A stretch of 37,576 nucleotides of DNA from Thermoleptolyngbya sp046719575 (GCA_046719575.1 JBDNCP010000031.1:1-37576); one strand, 5' to 3'. Shown: positions 24,320 to 33,087, numbered from the stretch's first letter. A program made the numbers and translations. The notes: generated by a model not told the origin, from the sequence alone.

Positions 24320-25495
24320 ATGAGTTGGAGCGAGCGTTTGACAATGGAACCTGGCATCGTCTTACTAATTCAGCATGACCCAGAAACGTCGGTCAAAGCG
24401 TCGAAGGCATTGGAGGGAACGGGGTTCAAATTGTCGGCCTGTGAACCCGGCGACGGGGCAATCGCCCAGGCTGCTCAGATGCAGCCCGCGCTGATTCTTC
24501 TGGATGCCGCGTCTGAGGCGATCGCCCTAGAAACCTGCCACCAGCTTCAAGCCGATCCAAACACGAGTAACATACCCGTCCTGCTGCTGCTGCCATCTAC
24601 TAGCGCACCCGACCAGCTTTATCCTGGTGTATCTGATGTTCTGATTAAGCCGCTGTTTACTCAGGCGTTGCAGTCGAGAATTCGCATTTTGATGTCGCTC
24701 CAGGCGCTACAGCAGCAGGTGCAGTGTCAAAACCAGCGCCTCCAGCAAGAAGTCCTCAACCGCCAGTGTGCCGTTCAAACGCTGCAGGATGTGATGCATG
24801 CGATCGCCCATGACCTGCGAAATCCAGTCCTGGGAATGCAGATGGTGTTTGGCAATTTGCTCAAGGGCAAGACTTGTCCCCCGACTCCAGATGCCGATCT
24901 GGTTTCTGTGTCTCGTGCTGAGCTAGAGCGCATGGCTCAGGGGGTTGACTGCTACCTTGGACTGATCAATACCATGCTTAGTGCCCACGCCGAACCAGAT
25001 GCATATCTGGCGATTCAGCCCCAGTCTTTGCGACTAGATGAACTGGTGCGAGAGGTGATCAAGGATTTGGAGCCGCTACTCAAAAAGTCACGGGCCACGG
25101 TGTTTTGCAATATTGACCCAGAGTTGCCACCCGTCAAGGGCGACCCAAAGCGACTGTGGGATGTGTTAGAAAACCTGTTAGTCAATGCCCTAAAGCACAA
25201 TCCACCAGGGATTCAGTTGACGGTGGAGCTTCGTCAGGAAAACGATTCGGTTTGCTTTAGCGTACAGGACAATGGCATCGGAATTCCCCAGGAGCAATGC
25301 CAGCGGCTATTTGGTCTACACCAGCGCGGTCCGAATGCTCGGCAAGGCTTGGGGCTGGGTCTATATCTCTGTCGGCGCATCATTCAGGCTCACGGCGGCG
25401 AAATTCTGGTGAATAGCCGCCCCAAAGCTGGCGCAAAGTTTTGGTTCCTCCTGCCGCTAGAGAAAGAAGCAGCGAAGCTAGCGGCGATCGCCTGA
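24320..25495 (+). CDS. Receiver domain-histidine kinase fusion
   Basis: This 391-aa soluble signalling protein has an N-terminal receiver domain (residues 10-125) with D62 (LILLDAAS) and K110 (DVLIKPL), but only one acidic residue (HD at 19-20) where a DD/ED pair is usual, so phosphorylation could be weak or altered. A coiled coil (127-150) leads to a HisKA box AIAHDLRNPV with H164, and a full HATPase: N box LLVNALKHNP, G1 VQDNGIGI, G2 RQGLGLGLYLC. Input is by receiver, so it should work within a phosphorelay; no partner gene is adjacent. The ATG at 24320 or the one eight codons later (MEPGIVLL) could be the start. Confidence 0.88.
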   Translation: MSWSERLTMEPGIVLLIQHDPETSVKASKALEGTGFKLSACEPGDGAIAQAAQMQPALILLDAASEAIALETCHQLQADPNTSNIPVLLLLPSTSAPDQLYPGVSDVLIKPLFTQALQSRIRILMSLQALQQQVQCQNQRLQQEVLNRQCAVQTLQDVMHAIAHDLRNPVLGMQMVFGNLLKGKTCPPTPDADLVSVSRAELERMAQGVDCYLGLINTMLSAHAEPDAYLAIQPQSLRLDELVREVIKDLEPLLKKSRATVFCNIDPELPPVKGDPKRLWDVLENLLVNALKHNPPGIQLTVELRQENDSVCFSVQDNGIGIPQEQCQRLFGLHQRGPNARQGLGLGLYLCRRIIQAHGGEILVNSRPKAGAKFWFLLPLEKEAAKLAAIA

Positions 25496-25501
25496 TAAAG
25501 T

Positions 25502-25527
25502 TGCCCAATGGATCTGCCCAATGGATC
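25502..25527. repeat. 13-bp tandem duplication
   Basis: TGCCCAATGGATC occurs twice head to tail in the short gap between the convergent kinase and NurA-domain genes. Confidence 0.85.
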
Positions 25528-25553
25528 ATCTGGCATCTCCTGGGCAATCTAGA

Positions 25554-26738
25554 TCAGGCAATGCTGCCGCGCTTCCGGGCCTCTTTGTAGGACGTTCCGA
25601 TATTTTTCAGCCCAGCGCGAATCATTTCTCGCTCCAGCAGCGCAAAGAACCGAGCGCGATCGCCCCCCCGCACCACCGCCTGGTTGTGAGCTTCCGCCAG
25701 CGCCACCGGGTAGCCATAGCCCTTCTGCACTTGGGCCAGCGTCAGGCTGAGGGCACTGTTGAGCAAAACCTCATCTTCTGCAACCCACTGCGGCAGGTCA
25801 ATCCGGGCAATCTCTGCGCCGACGTTGACGTAGCAAAAATAAACATGGTGGGGGCCGTATAGCTCCAAGATGCGGGAGGAACTGCGCCACAGCGGGCTGC
25901 GCTCTCCAGGTTGCAACATCAGGCTCCACAGCGCTGTGTCACGCAGCGGCGCAAACACCTGACAAGGGGCATCCTCGGTTGTGCCAGGGCAATGGGTGAG
26001 GCAGTCAGGATGAGGATGGGGACAGGTATGCAGCCGCAGGAAATTCAGCGCCTCGCTACTGCGGGCCGCGCTGAGGTAGCCCACTAGGGGAATCCGAGCT
26101 TCTCGCAGCCGCTCCCATGCGTCCAGAATTGGCGGCAGGAGGCGATCGCGGGCATCCGTCGGCAGCGGCTCCAAAAACCAGTGAATCAGCGACCCGTCTA
26201 CCATTGCCAGCGTCGGCATCTCTGGAGCAGCCGCCTTTTCCCCTTCGCCAAGTTCTGCCAGCACTGCCGCCTCTGACACCGTGCGCCGCAGCCCCATCCA
26301 TTCCTCGGTACGAATGCCCCACTGACGGGACACGTACAGGTCTTCGGGGCGATAAAACACCTCCGGCTGGCTGTCTAGCAGGGGATAGCGGTTTTGTCCA
26401 TAGTGCAGCACCACACGCCCTACGTTAATCAAATAGCAGTAGGCAATTTCATGGTGGCTAGGGGCAATTTGGGAGCCATCAGTCGCCAAAACCGTATGCA
26501 GGCGGGGGGCTGGGCCGATGGAAAGGCGCGTGTTCAACGGCTCCACCGGACGGGCCGCCGAAAACCCCAGGCGATCGCCCCACTCTTGTTGCCGAACCAC
26601 CAGTTCTGCCTGCCGGCCCTGCACCTCACGCAGCAGTGCCTCAGCTCGCTCTAACCGCTGGCGGGCAGCGGTTGATTCAGCCGTAAGATGCTGGCTAATA
26701 CCCTGCATCTGGCGGGCAAGCTTGGTCAGGTCGAGCAT
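25554..26738 (-). CDS. NurA-domain nuclease-like protein
   Basis: The 394-aa protein has the NurA fold: an N-terminal helical region (1-75), then LATDGSQIAPSHHEIAYCYLINVG with the first metal-binding Asp, a second Asp in LAMVDGSLIHWFLEP, and a C-terminal HHVYFCYVNVGAEIARIDLPQW followed by GYPVALAEAHNQAVV. In archaea NurA is a 5'-3' nuclease that acts with the HerA helicase in double-strand-break repair. No HerA gene is in the window, which is usual for the cyanobacterial homologues. The start ATG 26738 (MLDLTKLARQ) fits; convergent to the upstream kinase gene. Confidence 0.85.
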   Translation of the reverse strand: MLDLTKLARQMQGISQHLTAESTAARQRLERAEALLREVQGRQAELVVRQQEWGDRLGFSAARPVEPLNTRLSIGPAPRLHTVLATDGSQIAPSHHEIAYCYLINVGRVVLHYGQNRYPLLDSQPEVFYRPEDLYVSRQWGIRTEEWMGLRRTVSEAAVLAELGEGEKAAAPEMPTLAMVDGSLIHWFLEPLPTDARDRLLPPILDAWERLREARIPLVGYLSAARSSEALNFLRLHTCPHPHPDCLTHCPGTTEDAPCQVFAPLRDTALWSLMLQPGERSPLWRSSSRILELYGPHHVYFCYVNVGAEIARIDLPQWVAEDEVLLNSALSLTLAQVQKGYGYPVALAEAHNQAVVRGGDRARFFALLEREMIRAGLKNIGTSYKEARKRGSIA

Positions 26739-26843
26739 AGGAGGAAGTAGTGAGGATTCCCATCAGCCCTCAATCTGCTCCAAATCCTAGCTCAGGTTGG
26801 TAAAATAATACAAGCGTCCTGAAATACAAGCGTTCAGAACAGG

Positions 26844-26876
26844 CAATCTAATCACAATCTAATCACAATCTAATCA
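26844..26876. repeat. 11-bp tandem repeat, three units
   Basis: CAATCTAATCA occurs three times without interruption just downstream of the peroxiredoxin gene. A related duplication (AAATACAAGCGT) is seen slightly upstream near 26806-26832. Confidence 0.85.
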
Positions 26877-26902
26877 GAAACCTACAAGCCAACTTTTCAA
26901 AA

Positions 26903-27493
26903 CTACCCGGCTGCTCTTTGCAGTTCGTCTAGCCGCGCCAGTACCTCGCGGCTGTGAACGGCAGGGTTTACGCCCAAAAACCGCTCCCGCAAAATGCCCT
27001 CTGGGTCAATCAGATAGGTGTGCCGCAGTGACATGGTGCCCAGCCAAGAGCCATATGCTTTGCTGACTGCACCCGTCGTATCCGCCAACAGGGGAAATTT
27101 CAGCCCTTCAGAGTCGCAAAATTTTCGGTGAGAATCCACATCATCCACGCTGATGCCCAAAATCTGTGTGTTTCGGGCCTGATACTGGGGCAAATCTCGC
27201 TGAAACCGCTGCGCCTCTAGTGTGCAGCCAGAGGTGAAGTCTTTGGGATAGAAATACACCACAACCCACTGGCCGCGATAGTCTGACAGAGAAACCGTGC
27301 CGTCGCCGACGTTGGTAGGCAGGGAAAATTCTGGAGCGGGTTGATCAAGTGGGGGCTGTGGGCCGCCCAGCGCCAGCGTAGTCGGGGCGGGCGACGCAAG
27401 CCAAAGCCATAGGCCCAGCAGCAGGCAGGTGACAACGCGGATGAGCGATCGCCCCTGCGATAAACGTTTCCAAGGCGCTCCAAAAAAAGCCAT
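26903..27493 (-). CDS. Exported PrxQ/BCP-type peroxiredoxin
   Basis: The 196-aa thiol peroxidase reduces H2O2 and organic hydroperoxides. A basic start (WKRLSQGRSLIR) and hydrophobic segment (VVTCLLLGLWLWLAS) form a signal peptide or lipid anchor, so it acts in lumen/periplasm. The peroxidatic Cys is C90 in KDFTSGCTLEAQRF. Position 95, where BCP usually has its resolving Cys, is Gln; instead C126 lies in HRKFCDSEGLKFPLL, 36 residues on, the alpha-3 location known in the Xanthomonas PrxQ subgroup. ATG 27493 (MAFFGAPWKR) starts right before the signal peptide; longer in-frame sequence to 27613 is not conserved. Confidence 0.92.
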   Translation of the reverse strand: MAFFGAPWKRLSQGRSLIRVVTCLLLGLWLWLASPAPTTLALGGPQPPLDQPAPEFSLPTNVGDGTVSLSDYRGQWVVVYFYPKDFTSGCTLEAQRFQRDLPQYQARNTQILGISVDDVDSHRKFCDSEGLKFPLLADTTGAVSKAYGSWLGTMSLRHTYLIDPEGILRERFLGVNPAVHSREVLARLDELQRAAG

Positions 27494-27737
27494 AACGCTA
27501 ACTTGAGTGATGGGGAAAGGGTTCGTGAATCCAGCAGCTCTGCGTTTTACAAAGTGCTTTTCTGAGCATATTGTTACATTCTCCCAACAGAGGGCAGAGC
27601 TGGCAAGAGACACCCAAATGCCGCGCTCTAAAGAGCCTGATCTAAAGAGCCTTAGGCGAAATTGGCATTTGCAGTGCCGCTACTGTCCTGCATTCACTTT
27701 GCCTATGGTGCGGCTCAGTTCACACCGCAGGTCTTCT

Positions 27738-27809
27738 GTCTGCACCTCCGTCTGCACCTCCGTCTGCACCTCCGTCTGCACCTCCGTCTGCACCTCTGTC
27801 TGCACCCTC
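27738..27809. repeat. 12-bp tandem repeat, six units
   Basis: Six units of GTCTGCACCTCC or close variants follow one another. The same 12-mer family resumes at 27984-28020 on the far side of the inverted-repeat element listed next. On the minus strand one frame would read VQTE repeats, but it has no gene-like start or context. Confidence 0.92.
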
Positions 27810-27814
27810 GTTGC

Positions 27815-27975
27815 CTGACAAAACATAACAAAACATCTACCACTGGCGGCTGGAAGCCGCACCTACACAGGCGAAACCCGCCTATGTGGGTTTTGGGTCA
27901 GGGTAGGGAGTCAGCGAAGGCCGACTTCGTTGATGGAGCAGCGGTTTCAACCGCCTGATGCCCAAGTTTTGTCAG
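27815..27975. mobile_element. MITE-like multi-hairpin element
   Basis: Perfect 10-base terminal inverted repeats CTGACAAAAC (27815-27824) and GTTTTGTCAG (27966-27975) enclose four successive short hairpins: GCGGCT/AGCCGC (27846-27860), AGGCG/CGCCT (27869-27883), CGAAG/CTTCG (27915-27929) and GCGGTT/AACCGC (27941-27954). No gene is encoded. It splits a 12-bp tandem array, as an insertion would; no clear target duplication was found. Confidence 0.6.
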
Positions 27976-27983
27976 TCAATCAG

Positions 27984-28020
27984 GTCTGCACCTCTGTCTG
28001 CACCTTCTGTCTGCGCCTCT
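27984..28020. repeat. Continuation of the 12-bp repeat family
   Basis: Three further units (GTCTGCACCTCT, GTCTGCACCTTCT, GTCTGCGCCTCT) match the array at 27738-27809 and lie directly beyond the inverted-repeat element. Confidence 0.8.
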
Positions 28021-28120
28021 GAGGTCACCTGCACCTCTGTGCCAGTTACCTTCGCCATTCGCAGCCCTAACAACTGCCCCAGCAACAGATGCCAGCCTAC
28101 CAGCCTAAATGACAACCTAA

Positions 28121-28158
28121 AAGCAAAACCTCCCTGAAACTCACTCCAGGGAGGCTTT
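28121..28158 (-). terminator. Intrinsic terminator of the tRNA-Glu gene
   Basis: On the minus strand an 8-bp stem (CCTCCCTG / CAGGGAGG; 28147-28154 with 28129-28136) is followed by TTTTGCTTTT. It starts about 40 bases beyond the tRNA 3' end. Confidence 0.8.
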
Positions 28159-28195
28159 AACTCACTTGCAACTTGCTGATCAGTTGCGGTTGGGA

Positions 28196-28268
28196 TACCC
28201 CCAGGGGAATTCGAATCCCCGTCGCCTCCGTGAAAGGGAGGTGTCCTAGGCCTCTAGACGATGGGGGC
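28196..28268 (-). tRNA. trnE: tRNA-Glu (anticodon UUC)
   Basis: The 73-nt gene reads GCCCCCATCGTCTAGAGG at its 5' end on the minus strand, with anticodon stem-loop CCTCC-CTTTCAC-GGAGG (anticodon TTC) and T-arm GGGGATTCGAATTCCCC. The acceptor stem has a G1-U72 pair, as is normal for cyanobacterial and plastid tRNA-Glu. CCA is not encoded. In cyanobacteria this tRNA serves both translation and the C5 pathway to haem and chlorophyll via glutamyl-tRNA reductase. Confidence 0.97.
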
Positions 28269-28588
28269 GTGTCCCAGACCTAAACTAGACTAGCGAATGA
28301 AAGTTGAGAATGTCAACACCTTTTTCATAAACTTGTTGGCGCTGACCTGCAAGACCGTTCATACAAGCTCGCTGAGTCTATGAACCAGTGGAGGTGATGG
28401 AACTAGTGGAGGCGGTGGCCGGCTAGCGCCAGACTGCGGTAGCCACTTCGATGCGTTTTAGTCCGGCAGACGCAACTAGGCAAGTTGGGTCTGACAGGCT
28501 GTGTCAGACAGCGATAGATTGAAACTCTAAGGGGGCTGGTAACGGGCGATCGCCCCCAAAACAGTCCGCATGAAGCGGCCCTGACGGT
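28269..28588. other. Intergenic region upstream of tRNA-Glu
   Basis: No gene is visible in these 320 bases. A perfect 8-bp stem, GTCTGACA (28489-28496) and TGTCAGAC (28502-28509), lies 80 bases beyond the stop of the next minus-strand gene and may mark the end of its transcript, although no T-run follows. The tRNA promoter must lie in the left half. Confidence 0.5.
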
Positions 28589-28867
28589 CTAGCCCGCCTC
28601 GCCGGAGTTCCTTAACCGAATCAACTGGCGGCGCATTTGCGGCGAGGCATTGACTTCAGGAACCTCTTGAGCCGAAACTTCAACCTCGATCGGCTCCAGA
28701 TAGTCATCCGCACCACAGGCAAACGCATCTAGCAAGGTGTCGAGCAGGTGTTCTCGGTTGCCCAAGGCTCCCCTTTCCTCAATTAGGCGAAACTTGAGGT
28801 GAACCTCACAGTCATAAACACCCACATCGGGATTCACGGGCTGGTATCGAACAGAATTGGGTTCCAT
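28589..28867 (-). CDS. Small conserved cyanobacterial protein, resembles the Npun_R1517 family
   Basis: The 92-aa acidic protein begins MEPNSVRYQPVNPDVG. The core VGVYDCEVHLKFRLIEERGAL, followed by LLDTLLDAFACGADDYLEP and a C-terminal SPQMRRQLIRLRNS, looks like the short cyanobacterial proteins labelled Npun_R1517 family (linked to heterocyst differentiation in Nostoc). I give this from memory of the pattern, so the assignment is moderate. It is single-domain, without signal peptide or membrane segment. A GTG five codons upstream (28882) is an alternative start, with an AGGAG that overlaps it. Confidence 0.7.
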   Translation of the reverse strand: MEPNSVRYQPVNPDVGVYDCEVHLKFRLIEERGALGNREHLLDTLLDAFACGADDYLEPIEVEVSAQEVPEVNASPQMRRQLIRLRNSGEAG

Positions 28868-30373
28868 GTTTGAAAATCGCACTCCTGCGCCGAACAGAGG
28901 ACCAGTAGAAACTTAGCGAAATGCCAACGAAGACCCGAACAAAAACGAACCAAGATCAAGCGGTCAAACACCTTGGCAAAGCCATCAGCGATTGAATAGA
29001 AATTGATCAGAAATTGAGCAGAAGGAGGCGCTAGCTTGCGGCAAGTTCAGACAGCACCTCAACAACTCAGTCCAACTCAGGCCAACGGCTTGTTCTCAGC
29101 ATTCCCAAACTGTGGATTAGACTTACGAACAAACGACTTAAGCTGAGTCAACAAAAATTAAACTCTTGCGACGAGTCAAAATCGCTAGCTGAGTCGTGAT
29201 CTGAGGTTGCGTTTGAGGGCTACTCAGCAACACCCTACTGCCCGCTATTTGCCGCTATTACACTATCGAAGCTTCGAATTACTTGAAATCAAATGCTTGG
29301 ATAGCTTGTAATTTGAACATAGCATTCTTCTTTGGGAGACTGGGCTCCGTTTCTATGAAGTGTATGTGAGGACTTATTTTTGTCTTTATATGTCCTTCAA
29401 ACGAGCGTTTTGGACTTTTAGCACGAAGTTATGAAAAACACTTTTGAATCTGAGATGATACGGAATTCCTAGGCTTAAGATCGTGCTGTATTTCTATCGG
29501 GTTACCCCAAGAATTTACGGATTAAACCGCCTACAAACTACATGAAAGTGAGCAGTCAGCATTCTTCGATTATCAGACAAAAAATCTGCCAGGGGCGATC
29601 GCTCACCCCTTCCCTAAAGGGTTTCGATGCTTCAAGAAGTTGGAATTCACTGTAAATTGCGGATAATGGCTTTCCGTATTCCCGCATTATTGAAAGACAT
29701 CCATGCTTTTACGGAGTATCAATCCAAACTTCGGATTTTCTGGCGTTAGCGCCCTGTGCAGCAATTCATGACGCATAAATAATGTACCAATGGACTTCTC
29801 CGTACTTGCGTATGGAATTTTTATCTCTGGATATCTCTGGATGAACGTGAAGTTGAGATCGGGTCTTGCCATCATCACGGCTACGCAATTTTCTACGCGA
29901 AATGCCCGACTCAATCAGAGTTCTAGTGTTGGCTTCTTCAGCATGACAGAATCTCTACACAATCTTTTAAGGAAGAAGGGATAGCACGTTCTCAGCAGAA
30001 TTGAGCGTGGAATCAGGATGCATGAATCGTTCAACCTATCGCGTTAAAAAATACCTAACCCAGGTTTTTGCTGGCTCTACACAGGCATTTTTAATTACTG
30101 GTGATATTTCTTACAGTTCGAAACGAGCTATTTTCTGAGTGCGGCATGGCGGATCGGGCGATCGCCCAACTTGGCAAACCCCCTGCACACTTTGGAGAAT
30201 CGCTGTAGGATCAAGAATGGAACAGCGCTCGTCCTGAAATATGGCTACTCGGGCTTTCTGTTGCCCGTTTGCCATTGCCCGCTGCTGATTCTAGCTGCTG
30301 ATTCTATAAGCCTCTGTTTTGCAAACTGCGCTTTGCATGATCCTGTTTAACCCTGCCCGCGTTTAACCCTGCC
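28868..30373. other. 1.5-kb gene-poor region upstream of mnmG
   Basis: This is the longest stretch without a recognisable gene. Base composition is more A/T-rich than in the coding regions on either side. The longest frames (for example 29687-29914 minus, 75 codons) show no known motif. Small features: a palindrome TCGAAGCTTCGA near 29270, a GCGATCGC octamer near 29597, and a short TCTCTGGATA duplication near 29825. It may hold an untranslated RNA or decayed genes. Confidence 0.5.
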
Positions 30374-32287
30374 GTGGATCTTCAGAACTTTGTCGATTTT
30401 CAAGATGCATTCGATGTCGTCGTCGTTGGCGCAGGTCACGCGGGCTGCGAAGCGGCGCTGGCGGCGGCGCGGCTTGGCTGCCGGACGCTGCTGCTCACGC
30501 TAAACCTGGACAAGATTGGCTGGCAGCCCTGCAACCCGGCCGTGGGTGGCCCCGCCAAGTCGCAACTGACCCATGAAGTGGATGCCTTGGGTGGCGAGAT
30601 TGGCAAAATGGCCGATCGCACCTATCTGCAAAAGCGCGTGCTGAATGTGTCGCGGGGGCCGGCAGTGTGGGCGTTGCGGGCGCAGACCGACAAACGGGAG
30701 TATGCGGCCGTGATGCGCGGCATTGTGGAAAATCAGGAAAATCTGACCCTGCGCGAGGGCATGGCGACCGACCTGGTTCTTGGCAAAAACGACGAAGTGA
30801 TTGGCGTGCAGACCTACTTTGGCGTGGCATTTGCCTGCAAAGCCGTGGTGCTAACAACGGGCACGTTTTTGGGTGGCATCATCTGGGTCGGCAACAAGTC
30901 CATGCCAGCAGGACGGGCGGGCGAGTTTGCAGCGACAGGGCTAACGGACACGCTAAATCGCCTTGGCTTTGAAACGGGGCGGCTGAAAACCGGGACTCCG
31001 GCGCGGGTGGATCGGCGCTCGGTCGATTACTCTCAGCTAGAGCCGCAACCCGGCGACGCAGACGTGCGCTGGTTTAGCTTTGACCCAGCAGTGTGGGTCG
31101 AGCGGGAGCAACTGTGCTGCTACCTAACGCGCACTACGGCAGAAACCCATCGGTTAATTCGTGAAAACCTGCATCTGTCGCCCGTCTATGGCGGCTGGGT
31201 AGATGCGAAGGGGCCGCGCTATTGCCCCAGCATCGAAGACAAGATTGTGCGCTTTGCCGACAAGGAATCGCACCAGATTTTCATTGAGCCGGAAGGGCGC
31301 GACATTCCCGAACTTTATATCCAGGGCTTTTCCACCGGGCTGCCGGAGGCGCTGCAAATCCAAATGTTGCGATCGCTCCCTGGGCTAGAAAACTGCGCCA
31401 TGCTGCGCCCCGCCTATGCGGTGGAATATGACTACTTGCCTGCGACGCAATGCTACCCAACGCTGATGACCAAAAAAGTCGAAGGACTCTTTTGCGCGGG
31501 ACAGGTCAACGGCACGACCGGGTATGAAGAAGCTGCCGCCCAGGGACTTGTTGCGGGCATCAATGCGGCCCGGTTCTGCCGGAGTGAGGAAATGCTGATT
31601 TTCCCGCGAGAGCAGAGCTACATCGGCACGCTGATCGACGACCTATGTACCAAAGATTTGCGAGAGCCGTACCGAATGCTGACCTCGCGCTCGGAATATC
31701 GACTGGTGCTGCGGTCGGACAATGCCGATCAGCGCCTCACGCCCTTGGGTCGCGAAATCGGGCTGATTGACGATCGCCGCTGGGAATTGTTTACCCGCAA
31801 GCAGGCGCACATCACCGCCGAGAAAGAGCGGCTGCACACTACCCGCATCAAGGAACACGACGACCTTGGCAAGCAAATCTATGCCGACACACAGCAGGCG
31901 ATCAAAGGCTCCATTACGCTGGCAGAACTGCTACGCCGACCGGGTTTCCACTATGCAGACTTGGAACGCTATGGCTTGGGAAATTCTGACCTGAGCCGCG
32001 CCGAAAAAGAAGGAGCCGAAATCGATATTAAATACTCCGGCTATCTGCAACGACAGCAAAACCAGATTGATCAGATTGCTCGCCAGGCAAATCGTCCCCT
32101 ACCGCCTGATCTGGACTATCACAGCATCGACACGCTTTCTAAAGAGTCTCGCGAAAAGCTGTCGCAGGTGCGCCCGCTGACGATTGGGCAGGCAGCCCGG
32201 ATTGGCGGCGTGAATCCTGCTGATGTAAATGCGCTGCTGCTGTATCTAGAGCTGCGATCGCGCCGGGTGGAAGCGGTAGGGGGATGA
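30374..32287 (+). CDS. mnmG: tRNA uridine-5-carboxymethylaminomethyl modification enzyme, FAD subunit
   Basis: MnmG (GidA) works with MnmE to add carboxymethylaminomethyl groups to U34 of certain tRNAs, using FAD, NADH and methylene-THF. The 637-aa protein has the dinucleotide-binding VVVGAGHAGCEAALAAARLG near the N-terminus, the GidA signatures GGPAKSQLTHEVDALGG and GRLKTGTPARVD, and a C-terminal RPLTIGQAARIGGVNPADVNALL. The start is a GTG at 30374 (read MDLQNFVDFQDAFD); length agrees with the family. The stop lies within the first bases of a 14-bp tandem repeat. Confidence 0.97.
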   Translation: MDLQNFVDFQDAFDVVVVGAGHAGCEAALAAARLGCRTLLLTLNLDKIGWQPCNPAVGGPAKSQLTHEVDALGGEIGKMADRTYLQKRVLNVSRGPAVWALRAQTDKREYAAVMRGIVENQENLTLREGMATDLVLGKNDEVIGVQTYFGVAFACKAVVLTTGTFLGGIIWVGNKSMPAGRAGEFAATGLTDTLNRLGFETGRLKTGTPARVDRRSVDYSQLEPQPGDADVRWFSFDPAVWVEREQLCCYLTRTTAETHRLIRENLHLSPVYGGWVDAKGPRYCPSIEDKIVRFADKESHQIFIEPEGRDIPELYIQGFSTGLPEALQIQMLRSLPGLENCAMLRPAYAVEYDYLPATQCYPTLMTKKVEGLFCAGQVNGTTGYEEAAAQGLVAGINAARFCRSEEMLIFPREQSYIGTLIDDLCTKDLREPYRMLTSRSEYRLVLRSDNADQRLTPLGREIGLIDDRRWELFTRKQAHITAEKERLHTTRIKEHDDLGKQIYADTQQAIKGSITLAELLRRPGFHYADLERYGLGNSDLSRAEKEGAEIDIKYSGYLQRQQNQIDQIARQANRPLPPDLDYHSIDTLSKESREKLSQVRPLTIGQAARIGGVNPADVNALLLYLELRSRRVEAVGG

Positions 32288-32380
32288 GGGAAGAACGAAG
32301 AGGGAAGAACGAAGAGGGAAGAACGAAGAGGGAAGAACGAAGAGGGAAGAACGAAGAGGGAAGAACGAAGAGGGCTGAAC
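32286..32380. repeat. 14-bp tandem repeat at the mnmG 3' end
   Basis: Six perfect units of GAGGGAAGAACGAA run from 32286 to 32369, then a partial GAGGGCTGAAC. The array begins inside the mnmG stop codon, a position very like that of the 15-bp array at dtd. Confidence 0.95.
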
Positions 32381-32459
32381 CCTGGCTTGCTGCCTTCTCC
32401 TCATTGGGTCATTCCAACACCCTGTCACGCAGCGTTCTTGTTAATGTGTCACGGAATCT

Positions 32460-33053
32460 ATGCAGGCTGTTAAGACCATCAAGTTTCTCCAGGAGCCGAC
32501 TTCGGCGGCGTGGGTTGAGCAGGCGATCGCCCATCTAGACACCATCCTGCTCGACCATTCCCACTGCGAGCGCAAGGCGGCGGGTGTGGCGCTAAACCTG
32601 ATGTTTCGCTATCCCTCTAGCGCCAAGCTGGTGCGGAGTTTGACGGCGATCGCCCAGGAGGAATTGGAGCATTTTGAACTGGTGAACCAGTGGCTCGATC
32701 GGCGCGGCGTAGCTCTGGCTCCCCTGTCTGCTCCACCCTACGGCGCAGGATTATCGGCCCAGATTCGCCGCCAAGAACCACACCGGATGCTCGATTCGCT
32801 GCTGGTGTCGGCGCTGATCGAAGCCCGTAGCCACGAACGGCTAGGGCTGTTGGCGCAACACTGTCCCGATGCAGAACTGGCGCAGTTTTATCGCGGGCTG
32901 ATGGCTTCAGAGGCGCGGCACTACGGCACGTATTGGACGCTGGCAGCGACCTATTTTGACCTAGACACCGTGAATCAGCGGCTTGCAGAACTGGCAGAGG
33001 TCGAGAGTGCGCTATTGGCGACGCTGCATCCGGAGCCGCGAATTCACAGTTAG
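32460..33053 (+). CDS. miaE: tRNA-(ms2io6A)-hydroxylase
   Basis: MiaE is a di-iron monooxygenase that hydroxylates 2-methylthio-N6-isopentenyladenosine at tRNA position 37. The 197-aa ferritin-like protein shows metal-ligand helices: LDHSHCERKAAGVAL, AQEELEHFELVNQWLDRRG (ExxH), LIEARSHERLGLLAQ, and SEARHYGTYWTLA (ExxH). These match the family in order and spacing. ATG 32460 starts MQAVKTIKFLQEPT. It follows mnmG, another tRNA-modification gene, after 172 bases, and overlaps no other gene; the next gene starts 34 bases downstream. Confidence 0.93.
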   Translation: MQAVKTIKFLQEPTSAAWVEQAIAHLDTILLDHSHCERKAAGVALNLMFRYPSSAKLVRSLTAIAQEELEHFELVNQWLDRRGVALAPLSAPPYGAGLSAQIRRQEPHRMLDSLLVSALIEARSHERLGLLAQHCPDAELAQFYRGLMASEARHYGTYWTLAATYFDLDTVNQRLAELAEVESALLATLHPEPRIHS

Positions 33054-33087
33054 CGCCTTTTGTAGCGTCTATTGGAGTGTTGGCGAG

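Noticed and set aside
27680..27862. Minus-strand frame with VQTE repeats
   Set aside because: It translates a 12-bp minisatellite and runs into an inverted-repeat element; no start context or family.
27738..28020. CRISPR array
   Set aside because: Units are contiguous 12-mers without spacers and no cas genes are present.
29687..29984. Short frames on both strands in the gene-poor region
   Set aside because: They overlap each other, have no ribosome-binding sites and no recognisable motifs; decayed gene pieces cannot be excluded.
32246..32538. Frames with repeated REERRGKNEEG or SSLFVLPSSFFPLR residues
   Set aside because: Translations of the 14-bp array downstream of mnmG.
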